DNA from: JBBUX01 sp037445775 | GTDB lineage: Bacteria; Actinomycetota; Coriobacteriia; Anaerosomatales; PHET01 | Assembly: GCA_037445775.1 (NCBI GenBank) | Contig: JBBIJX010000044.1 | Location: 1 to 13,187 of the forward strand | Length of the DNA stretch: 13,187 nt | Reading direction: 5' to 3' | Shown: piece after piece, positions 1 to 6,452 of the stretch | Layout: every line of letters starts with the position of its first letter | Numbering within the stretch: position 1 is the first letter of the stretch | The notes under the pieces: generated by a model | The model's input: the letters and a program-made list of their open reading frames with translations, nothing else | Databases searched by the model: none | What the model was told of the DNA's origin: nothing | Made by a program: the position numbers and the translations under genes

Positions 1-54
1 GAGGGACCCTACGAGGCCGAACTGAAGGCGACCGACGCCAAGCCCACGGTATGA
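1..54 (+). CDS. C-terminal end of an unidentified protein (partial)
   Basis: The first 54 bases read in frame as EGPYEAELKATDAKPTV followed by TGA at 52-54. Codon use is GC3-rich and coding-like (GAG, CTG, AAG, GCG, ACC, GAC). Only 17 residues are visible, so no family can be assigned. The tail is hydrophilic and looks like a flexible C-terminus. The gene would run in the same direction as everything up to secG. An ATG overlaps its stop (ATGA at 51-54), but the frame that starts there does not look like protein, so I do not call a coupled downstream gene. Confidence 0.4.
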   Translation, partial: EGPYEAELKATDAKPTV

Positions 55-448
55 GGTGCGTCACGCGCGCATCTCGATTCCCGCACATCGTGTTTCCTGA
101 ATTGTGGTTGGGGTATCCACCTATCAGCTCTTGCGTCAGGACCGCTTCGGCTCATCAAGGGAAACGGCGAAAGGGGCGCGCCACTCCTGTTCATGCGCAT
201 TCGCGCATCACTTCTACTGTGACCGCAACGCGCTGCGACCCCACACGCAGCGGCGGCGTACGCACGAGGGGGGAGGCCTCGCAGTAGCGGGGCTTCTTCC
301 TGTGCGGCGGTCAACGCCCGCTTTAACCGCAGGTCGAGACAGTACCCGTCGGCGTTATCGATCGCTCCGCCGCGCGCGGCTCTGCCACACGTCGCCAGAG
401 AGCGGGCGGTAGGTCATACTCGCCAATGTCGGCACCGTGCGCCGAACC
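55..448. other. Gene-poor leader region of about 400 bases
   Basis: No frame here has convincing coding character. The small open frames on both strands are rich in Arg, Ser and Pro, as expected for translated GC-rich noncoding DNA. Two clean inverted repeats are visible: ATGCGC-ATTC-GCGCAT at 193-208, and CGCTGCG with CGCAGCG (8-base loop) at 231-252. Neither is followed by a T-run, so neither looks like a standard intrinsic terminator. I see no tRNA and no convincing sigma-70-type promoter. The promoter of the downstream membrane protein gene is presumably here, but I cannot place it. Confidence 0.5.
231..252. repeat. Perfect 7-bp inverted repeat (possible RNA hairpin)
   Basis: CGCTGCG at 231-237 is matched exactly by CGCAGCG at 246-252, around an 8-base loop. 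It lies in the noncoding leader between the partial first gene and the membrane protein gene. There is no T-run after it, so a termination role is doubtful. It may be a leader-RNA hairpin or chance in GC-rich DNA. Confidence 0.3.
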
Positions 449-454
449 GGGAGG
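449..454 (+). promoter_or_regulatory. Shine-Dalgarno-like GGGAGG ahead of a non-canonical start
   Basis: GGGAGG at 449-454 lies 8 bases before ACG at 463. From that codon the frame reads TKRVFDSEYSEIERIDFLLD and runs without a break into the membrane protein at 538. No ATG, GTG or TTG occurs in this frame between about 289 and 538, yet the 463-537 stretch has good coding character. Either an ACG start is used, or an ATG has mutated or been misread, or translation starts at GTG 538 and the upstream match is chance. Confidence 0.4.
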
Positions 455-537
455 GGGACACGACGAAACGCGTCTTCGATTCTGAGTACTCGGAGATCGA
501 GCGGATCGACTTCCTGCTCGACGAACTGGCGCGTGCA

Positions 538-3453
538 GTGGAGCGCGGCGAGGTGCACCGGGCGTCATACGACCTCATGGCCCCGCGCCACCTCAAGCGC
601 CGCGCAGTGCTCGTGTCGACGATCACCGGAGCGCCCCTGCCGTCTCCACCGCAACCTGCCGTCGTTGACCTCGCCCGACCAGCCGGTCCGGTGCCCGCGG
701 CTCGTGTTGCGCCAGGTGCGACCTCACAGCGAGTCGCCACGGCACGTGTTCCCAGAGTTGTAACCTGGCCCACCGTACTTCTGTTCCTCGGCGCGTTCCT
801 CGTGATCGTCGCGTCCGCGATCTTCTCGATCGCGGTCTGGGGAGACCTCGGCACGGTCGAGAAGTTCGCCTTCATGTTCGCTCTTACCTGCGGCTTCTAT
901 GGAGCCGGATGGTGGGCCCTGAACCGTCTCAGGCTCCATACCGGTGCAATCGCGCTCGTCGCGGTCGCCTCGGGGATGCTGCTCTTCGACGGATGGATCC
1001 TCATCGACGGCAGCGGGCTCGAGGGGCCCGCTCCATGGGGCGCGCTGCTGCTCGTGTGCTCGTGCGTCTACTTCGCGACCGGTCTCGTTCTCGGACGGAC
1101 CTTCACTGTCGCCGGAGCTGCCGCCCAAGTGGCGTGGTGGTGGCTGTTGGGTGATGCCCTGGGCCTGTCTCGCCCTGCGGTGTTCGCGGGGATCTCACTC
1201 GTCGCTCTCGTCTGGCTGCTCGTCTCCGAACGCGTGCGGGATCATGAGACTGCGAGCGATGCGGCGACTGTGCTCGCGTGGGGTGCGCCAGTACTCGCCG
1301 CGGGGTGCGCCTTGGGCGCGGTCGTCGATGTCGTGCTCGTGGGCTCGGCCGTCGTCGACGTCGTCGTCTCTACGGGAGTGGTCTCTGGCGCTGCGGGCCT
1401 CGTTCTGTGGCGCTCCCGGGCGCTGCCCACCCCGGTGAGGCCGTGGGCGGCCGCCGCGAGTCAGATCCCGGTGATCGCCGCCGTCTGGTCTGCGGGGTAC
1501 GGTGTCGAGCACGTCTGGTGGGTCGCCGTCGCGTGGGTGGTGCTCGCGCTTGCCTACGACGCCGCAGGGCTCGCGGCCCGGAGCCTCCCGTTCACGGTCC
1601 TGGGACTCGTCGCCGAAGTATCCGCGGCGCTCGAAGTGTGCCTGGTTCTGAGGGTGTCGACGGAGGGGACGATCGTCACGCTTGCCACGCTTGCCGCCCT
1701 GTGGGCGCTCGCGGCGCGCCTAGCCGGCAGGGCTCAGGGGGCGTTCGGTCCGGCCTTCGCGACCGTACTTGCCACCGCCGCCGAAGTCGGGGCTTTCGCC
1801 CTGCTCGCCGGGTGTTCGCTCGCCTTGCCCGTGGCAGGCGGCGGCCTGCCCGTCCCTGGGGTCGTCATGTCGTACCGGGACGCGCTCCCCTACGTCGGCG
1901 TGCTCGCCGCTTGGTGGGCGGCGGCGGCCATCAGGCCCAGGGGTCACACATCGTACGCGGGCTCTGCCTTCTCGTTCGCGACGCTTTCCGCGCTGCTCTC
2001 GGCGCTATCCGCCGTCGACGCGCCAACGGCGCTTTTCGCGACGCCGCTCGTGGTCCTCGCCGGCGTGTGGCGTGTCTCGGCGCGACGCGTGGAGCTGCTG
2101 CACGGTAGGTCTTGGGCCGAAGCCACGCGCTGGTCGGCGCGCGCCTCGGTGCTACTCCTAGGCGCAGCCGGTCTTACGGGAGCAGCCGACCCGGCCCGCT
2201 ACATGCCCGGCTCCGGCGGGCTCGAGTCGCTCGCCGCCCTCGTCCTGCTCTGCGCGGCGATCGCAGTTGTGCTCGCGCTTGACGCGGCTGTGTCGCGGTC
2301 CGAACCCGTCGCAGCCGTCGCGGGGGTCCTCGCGGTCGGCATGACCGCTGCGTGCGCTGGCGCCGGCGCTCTCGTCGCACAGGCAGTGAGGCCTGAGGCG
2401 GTCGTTGCCATCGTGACGAGCGCGACGACCCTCGCGGTCGTCGTCGGCTGTGCGGTCTTGGGCAGAGGCGAGAGGTGGAGACTCCTCGCCGCATGGTGTG
2501 TAACGCCTGCGACGGTCGCCGCAAGCGCGTTGCTTGGGACAGTGCTGCCGCTTCCTGTTTGGGAGGCGGCAGCTTCCTGGGCGATGATTTCGGTGTCCTG
2601 GGTGTGCGTCGCGATCCTCACTTCGTGGTGGGTGATCGCCGCAGCAGGGATCACTCTCGTCATGGCCGTGTGGGCCGCGCTCGGTCTCGAGCCCTCAGAT
2701 TGGGTCGCGCTCGCCGTGGTCGGCACAGTGGGCCTGGGCTTCGGTGCGTTGTCTTTCAGCCGGAGGTTCGGGCGCGATGGAGTGTTCGCCGACTCAGGGG
2801 CGTCCCTTGCGATCGCAGGCGTGCTGACACTCACGCACCTCGCGTGGACGATGCCGGTGCCGAGCCAGCCGGCGGCCGCGGCGTTGCTGCTCGTCGGCGC
2901 CGGTGTGGCTGCGGCATGCGTCGCCCGGGCGTTCGAGCCGGGCTACTACGCCGCCGGAGCCCCGCTCGTGCTCGCCGCGTGGACCCAGGTGGCGCTCGTC
3001 GAGGGCTCCCTAGCGGTCTGCTACTCGACACCGATCGCGCTCTACATCGTTCTTTGCGGCCTCATCTACGTGCGCCAGGGTGATGGGCGCACGATTCCAG
3101 CGGCGCTCGATGCGGTCGCGGTCGCGGTGGGGGTGGGCTACCCGCTCCTCGTCTCCGTTCAGGCCGCCGGACAGCGCGGGTTCAGCGAGGCGCTCGCGAC
3201 AGTGGGAATCTCGCTCGCAGCCATCGGCGCGGGGGTGGCCTGGAAGGTTCGCTGGTACTTCTTCGGCGGGGTCGCGGCGCTCGCCGCCGTCGCCTTCTAC
3301 CGTTCGTTCAGCGCCATTGCCGAGTACTGGTGGCTCGTACTCGGTGTCGTAGGGGTGGCGCTGCTCGTCGTCGCACTCACCTGGCAGCGTCAGCGGATGT
3401 TCGTCTCGGACGCTCGCTCATGGCTGGCCCGGAGCTTCGACGGCTGGCGCTGA
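538..3453 (+). CDS. Giant multi-pass membrane protein, DUF2157-like
   Basis: This is an integral membrane protein of 971 residues counted from GTG 538. The first 70 or so residues are soluble: a charged helix (ERGEVHRASYDLMAPRHLKRR) and then a Pro/Ala-rich linker. From about residue 79 (TVLLFLGAFLVIVASAIF) nearly the whole chain is hydrophobic Ala/Val/Leu/Trp helices, roughly two dozen membrane segments, ending with a basic tail. The soluble helix, linker and the pattern LLFLGAFLVIVASAIFSIAVW resemble actinobacterial DUF2157-like (SCO7612-type) proteins, whose function is unknown. I see no transporter or enzyme signature. The real N-terminus is probably about 25 residues longer, beginning near 463, but there is no normal start codon there. 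The gene ends 68 bases before rapZ on the same strand, so it may be transcribed with or just ahead of the rapZ cluster. I am sure it is a real membrane protein, but unsure of its family and start. Confidence 0.85.
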   Translation: MERGEVHRASYDLMAPRHLKRRAVLVSTITGAPLPSPPQPAVVDLARPAGPVPAARVAPGATSQRVATARVPRVVTWPTVLLFLGAFLVIVASAIFSIAVWGDLGTVEKFAFMFALTCGFYGAGWWALNRLRLHTGAIALVAVASGMLLFDGWILIDGSGLEGPAPWGALLLVCSCVYFATGLVLGRTFTVAGAAAQVAWWWLLGDALGLSRPAVFAGISLVALVWLLVSERVRDHETASDAATVLAWGAPVLAAGCALGAVVDVVLVGSAVVDVVVSTGVVSGAAGLVLWRSRALPTPVRPWAAAASQIPVIAAVWSAGYGVEHVWWVAVAWVVLALAYDAAGLAARSLPFTVLGLVAEVSAALEVCLVLRVSTEGTIVTLATLAALWALAARLAGRAQGAFGPAFATVLATAAEVGAFALLAGCSLALPVAGGGLPVPGVVMSYRDALPYVGVLAAWWAAAAIRPRGHTSYAGSAFSFATLSALLSALSAVDAPTALFATPLVVLAGVWRVSARRVELLHGRSWAEATRWSARASVLLLGAAGLTGAADPARYMPGSGGLESLAALVLLCAAIAVVLALDAAVSRSEPVAAVAGVLAVGMTAACAGAGALVAQAVRPEAVVAIVTSATTLAVVVGCAVLGRGERWRLLAAWCVTPATVAASALLGTVLPLPVWEAAASWAMISVSWVCVAILTSWWVIAAAGITLVMAVWAALGLEPSDWVALAVVGTVGLGFGALSFSRRFGRDGVFADSGASLAIAGVLTLTHLAWTMPVPSQPAAAALLLVGAGVAAACVARAFEPGYYAAGAPLVLAAWTQVALVEGSLAVCYSTPIALYIVLCGLIYVRQGDGRTIPAALDAVAVAVGVGYPLLVSVQAAGQRGFSEALATVGISLAAIGAGVAWKVRWYFFGGVAALAAVAFYRSFSAIAEYWWLVLGVVGVALLVVALTWQRQRMFVSDARSWLARSFDGWR

Positions 3454-3480
3454 GGCCGAGGCACGCGGGTGCGCCGTGGG

Positions 3481-3486
3481 TATACT
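3481..3486 (+). promoter_or_regulatory. Possible -10 element ahead of rapZ
   Basis: TATACT at 3481-3486 matches a sigma-70-type -10 box and lies 35 bases before the rapZ start, in the 68-base gap after the membrane protein gene. No recognisable TTGACA-type -35 stands about 17 bases upstream, which weakens the call. An identical TATACTGA string overlaps the gpmI stop at 11128-11135, where it may equally be chance. Confidence 0.3.
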
Positions 3487-3521
3487 GACGAGACCGTCGC
3501 GACGCCGTCCCGGAGGTCACA

Positions 3522-4442
3522 GTGGCTACCGAATGCGAACCAGGCGCCTCGCGCCCGGACGAGCTCGTCGAACTCGTCGTCATCACCGGCATGTCAGGCG
3601 CGGGCCGGTCTGAGGCGATGCACACCTTCGAGGACCTAGGGTACTTCTGCGTCGACAACCTCCCGCCGTCGTTCATCCCGCAGATCACGGCGCTCGCCGA
3701 ACTGCCCGGTTCGCGCATGCGGCGCCTCGCCGTGGTGTGTGACATCCGCGCGGCCCGCTTCTTCGACCAGCTCGCCGGTGCGCTCGACGCACTGCACGAA
3801 CGAGCGGCCCTCGAGCACAGGGTGCTCTTCCTCGAGACCGATGACGCATCGCTGCTCAACCGCTTCAAGGAGACACGTCGCAAGCACCCGCTCTGCGAGG
3901 AAGGCGGCGGCCTTGCGGAGTCGATCACCGCTGAGCGCGCGGCGCTCGAGCCCATCCGCGAGCGGGCCGACGTCATCATCGACACGACAGGGATGCGATC
4001 GTCAGAGCTGCGCCAGCGGATCCGTCAGGAGTTCGTGACCGAGCCGCTCGCCGGCACCCTGACCGTCACTGTCTCGTCGTTCGGCTTCAAGTTCGGCCCG
4101 CCCACCGACGCCGACATAGTGATGGACGTGCGGTTCTTGCCCAACCCGTTCTACGACCCGGCGCTGAGACGGCTCACAGGGCTGGACGAACCCGTGCGCC
4201 AGTTCGTGCTGGGGCGGGGCGAGACCGCGGAGTTCTTGCGTGCGTGGTTCGCACTGCTCGACAGTGTCATGCCCGGCTACCTTGCGGAAGGCAAGACGCA
4301 CCTGGGTATCGCGATCGGCTGCACGGGGGGGCGGCACCGCTCGATCGCGCTCGCTGAGGCCACGTCGGGGCACCTGCGGCACACGGGGTATCGAGTGTCG
4401 GTCACGCACCGCGATATCGCGCGCGACCAGGAGGCCACGTGA
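3522..4442 (+). CDS. rapZ: RapZ/YvcJ nucleotide-binding regulatory protein
   Basis: This is a cytoplasmic P-loop protein of the RapZ/YvcJ family. In enterobacteria RapZ controls amino-sugar synthesis through a small RNA; in Gram-positives the homologue is a nucleotide-binding protein of less certain role. The Walker A loop is GMSGAGRS at residues 23-30, with Arg where most P-loops have Lys, as is common in this family. The family signatures NPFYDPALRRLTGLD (from residue 208) and GCTGGRHRS (266-274) are both intact. The length of 306 is slightly above the usual 285-300 because of an N-terminal extension. The GTG start is supported by GGAGGT at 3512-3517. The stop overlaps the start of yvcK by four bases (GTGA), indicating translational coupling. 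The order rapZ-yvcK-whiA is strongly conserved in Actinomycetota and Bacillota. Confidence 0.95.
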   Translation: MATECEPGASRPDELVELVVITGMSGAGRSEAMHTFEDLGYFCVDNLPPSFIPQITALAELPGSRMRRLAVVCDIRAARFFDQLAGALDALHERAALEHRVLFLETDDASLLNRFKETRRKHPLCEEGGGLAESITAERAALEPIRERADVIIDTTGMRSSELRQRIRQEFVTEPLAGTLTVTVSSFGFKFGPPTDADIVMDVRFLPNPFYDPALRRLTGLDEPVRQFVLGRGETAEFLRAWFALLDSVMPGYLAEGKTHLGIAIGCTGGRHRSIALAEATSGHLRHTGYRVSVTHRDIARDQEAT

Positions 4443-5401
4443 CGGCTCCGGATGCACGGCGCGCGGTCGCGATCGGCGGGGGGACGGGGCTGCCGCAGGT
4501 GCTGCGGTGTCTCGTTGACCTCGGCTTCGACACGACTGGGATCGTCACGATGGCGGACGACGGTGGCTCGTCCGGGGTGCTACGCGCAGAACTGGGTATC
4601 CTGCCGCCGGGCGACGTGCGCAACTGCCTCGTGGCGCTCGCGAGTGACGAGGACTCCGACCTCGCCCGCGTCCTGCAGTACCGGTTCGCCCACGGGCAAG
4701 GGCTCGCGGGCCACGCGCTAGGCAACCTCGTGCTTGCGGCGCTCACCGAGATCACCGGCGGGTTCACCGAGGCCATCGAGGTGCTCGAGCGGGCCCTCCA
4801 CACGCGCGGGCGGGTGATGCCCTCGACCGTGCGTGACGTTCGGCTGCACGGTGTCGACCGTTCGGGGGCGGAGGTCTTCGGGCAGGCTCGCCTGGCGGCC
4901 AACCCGCAACCGGTTGCGCGCGTATTCCTCGAACCGGCTGCCCCGGAGGCTTTCGGGCCGGCGCTCGACGCGATTGCGGCGGCGGACGCGGTCGTGATCG
5001 GCCCCGGGTCGCTGTACACCTCCATCATCCCGAACTTCCTCGTCGACGGTGTCACGACCGCGTTGCGCGAATGCGAGGGTACGAGGGTCTTCATCTGCAA
5101 CGTCGCGAACATGCGGGGCGAGACGAGTGGCCTCGATGCCGCAGACTACGTCGCGGCGCTCTTCGACCACGGGCTCGCCGGCGCGGTGGACGTCGTCCTG
5201 GCGCATGCCGGTGCCTGTGAGCCCGCGGTTGTGTGCGATGATGGGACTCCCGTCGAGCCGGTGCTCGCCGGCCCCGCCGAGCGGCGGCGCATCGAGGCGC
5301 TGGGCGTTAGCGTGGCGGTCGCGGACCTCGCCGACCCCGACGACCCGGTCCGTCACGCGCGCGAGCCCCTCGCCCGCGCGCTCAAGGAGGTGCTTGGCTA
5401 G
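4439..5401 (+). CDS. yvcK: YvcK/CofD-like gluconeogenesis factor, UDP-sugar binding
   Basis: This is a cytoplasmic CofD-fold protein (YvcK, called CuvA in mycobacteria) that in studied species binds UDP-sugars and is needed for growth on gluconeogenic carbon sources and for normal cell-wall synthesis. Visible family motifs are GGGTG at 13-17, DDGGSSG at 40-46, GDVRNCL at 58-64, GHALGN, and GPGSLYTSIIPN near residue 190. NVANMRGETSG matches the usual NVMTQPGET segment only loosely. The length of 320 is typical. The GTG start overlaps the rapZ stop and has AGGAGG at 4429-4434 just upstream. The stop TAG is followed directly by the whiA start. Position between rapZ and whiA confirms the assignment. 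The motifs separate it from true CofD, which would be expected among F420 biosynthesis genes. Confidence 0.94.
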   Translation: MTAPDARRAVAIGGGTGLPQVLRCLVDLGFDTTGIVTMADDGGSSGVLRAELGILPPGDVRNCLVALASDEDSDLARVLQYRFAHGQGLAGHALGNLVLAALTEITGGFTEAIEVLERALHTRGRVMPSTVRDVRLHGVDRSGAEVFGQARLAANPQPVARVFLEPAAPEAFGPALDAIAAADAVVIGPGSLYTSIIPNFLVDGVTTALRECEGTRVFICNVANMRGETSGLDAADYVAALFDHGLAGAVDVVLAHAGACEPAVVCDDGTPVEPVLAGPAERRRIEALGVSVAVADLADPDDPVRHAREPLARALKEVLG

Positions 5402-6373
5402 GTGTCGTTCACCGCTGAGGTGAAAGACGAGCTGTCGCGCGTCGAGCCGCGCCGCGGCTGCTGCGCGAAGGCGCAGCTGGCCGCGCTTGTGCGCATCGAA
5501 GGCACCCTCAACATCTCCGGTCCGGACCGCTACCGGCTCGAGGTAGCGACCGAGACCGCACCGGTGGCGCGCAACGTCATCAAGCTTCTGCACGGCGTCT
5601 ACGACTTGAAGACCGAGCTCACCGTGCGGCGCAGCGTGCTGCACAAGACGAACAACTATCTGATCACCGTGCCTACACAGCCCAAGCTCGGACCCGCACT
5701 GCGCGACCTCGGCATCTTGGGCGACACCGCGCTCGGTCTGTCGCTCGGCGTCGACTCCGGGACCGTGAAGCGCGACTGCTGCGCGATTGCGTTCTTGCGA
5801 GGAGCGTTCCTCGGCGGTGGCTTCGTGGCGGACCCTCACGGCGACTTCCACTTCGAGCTCACCGCCGAGACCGAGGAGATGGCGACTGACCTCGTCTCGC
5901 TCATGGCGCGCTTCGACATCGAGGCCCGTGTCGCCAAGCGCAGGGGACTCTACGCGGTCTATCTCAAGGGCGCCGAACCCATCGTCACGTTCCTCGCGCT
6001 CGCGGGTGCGCACCGCGCGCTGCTGCGGACCGAGGATGTCCGCATCGTCAAGTCGATGCGCAACGACGTGAACCGGCTCGTGAACGCAGAGATCGCGAAC
6101 CAGGCCAAGACCGCCGAGGCGGCCGTGGGGCAGCTCGAGGCGATCCGGTTGCTGGCGTCGACGCGGGGACTTGAGACACTGCCCCCCGCGCTCGCGGAGC
6201 TTGCAGAGTTGAGGCTGGCCCACCCCGAGGTCTCGCTGCGCGAGCTCGGCGAACTGGCGGACCCGCCGCTCTCGAAGTCGGCGGTATATCATAGGGTCCG
6301 TCGCATCGAGGAGGCCGCCGCGCAGCTCGCGGCGGAGCGTACTGGCGCGGGCGCTGAGGGGTATCGAGTGTAG
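5402..6373 (+). CDS. whiA: DNA-binding protein WhiA
   Basis: WhiA is a transcription regulator derived from a homing-endonuclease fold. In Streptomyces it works with WhiB in sporulation division; in Bacillus it affects division and chromosome segregation. The N-terminal start MSFTAEVKDELSRV is diagnostic. It is followed by the degenerate LAGLIDADG region (FLRGAFLGGGFVADPHGDFHFEL), which lacks endonuclease activity in the family. A C-terminal helix-turn-helix covers about residues 278-304 (SLRELGELADPPLSKSAVYHR). The length of 323 is normal. GTG at 5402 follows the yvcK stop with no gap, and its ribosome binding site AAGGAGG (5384-5390) lies inside yvcK, 11 bases upstream, so expression is probably coupled to yvcK. 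Confidence 0.95.
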   Translation: MSFTAEVKDELSRVEPRRGCCAKAQLAALVRIEGTLNISGPDRYRLEVATETAPVARNVIKLLHGVYDLKTELTVRRSVLHKTNNYLITVPTQPKLGPALRDLGILGDTALGLSLGVDSGTVKRDCCAIAFLRGAFLGGGFVADPHGDFHFELTAETEEMATDLVSLMARFDIEARVAKRRGLYAVYLKGAEPIVTFLALAGAHRALLRTEDVRIVKSMRNDVNRLVNAEIANQAKTAEAAVGQLEAIRLLASTRGLETLPPALAELAELRLAHPEVSLRELGELADPPLSKSAVYHRVRRIEEAAAQLAAERTGAGAEGYRV

Positions 6374-6420
6374 AGACGCGAGCACGCATCGCGTGGCACC
6401 GCACGGCGCGTCCGATAGGG

Positions 6421-6435
6421 CGTGTAAGTCACACG
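6421..6435. promoter_or_regulatory. Inverted repeat upstream of gap, possible operator
   Basis: CGTGT-AAGTC-ACACG is a perfect 5-bp inverted repeat with a 5-base centre, located 3 bases before the ribosome binding site of gap in the 79-base whiA-gap gap. Glycolytic operons are often controlled here (for example by CggR in Bacillus), but no regulator gene is adjacent in this window. It could be an operator, a small hairpin, or chance. Confidence 0.25.
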
Positions 6436-6438
6436 ATC

Positions 6439-6446
6439 AAGGAGGG
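6439..6446 (+). promoter_or_regulatory. Ribosome binding site fixing the TTG start of gap
   Basis: AAGGAGGG at 6439-6446 lies 6 bases before TTG at 6453, from which the protein reads MTIKVGINGFGRIGR, the expected GAPDH N-terminus. An in-frame ATG at 6393 would add 20 residues unlike the family and has no comparable site ahead of it, so TTG 6453 is preferred. Confidence 0.85.
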
Positions 6447-6452
6447 ATCGGC

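Noticed and set aside
151..232. Possible cobalamin-riboswitch fragments (AAGGGAAACGGCGAAA at 157-172 and CTACTGTGACCG at 214-225)
   Set aside because: The conserved blocks are only partial, a GTCAGGACC-like block lies before them instead of after, and the downstream gene has no B12 link. Resemblance is too weak to call.
51..287. Open frame starting at an ATG that overlaps the first gene's stop
   Set aside because: Its translation is rich in Arg, Ser and Thr with no motif and has no Shine-Dalgarno spacing advantage; it looks like translated noncoding DNA.
4385..6371. Exact 14-base repeat GGGGTATCGAGTGT at 4385-4398 and 6358-6371
   Set aside because: Both copies lie in coding sequence and encode Gly-Tyr-Arg-Val in rapZ and whiA. 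There are only two copies without any extension, so it is most likely chance.
4718..6385. 555-codon minus-strand open frame opposite yvcK and whiA
   Set aside because: It is the mirror of GC-rich coding DNA. Both plus-strand genes are certain from motifs, and the minus-strand product shows only Arg/His/Asp-rich noise.
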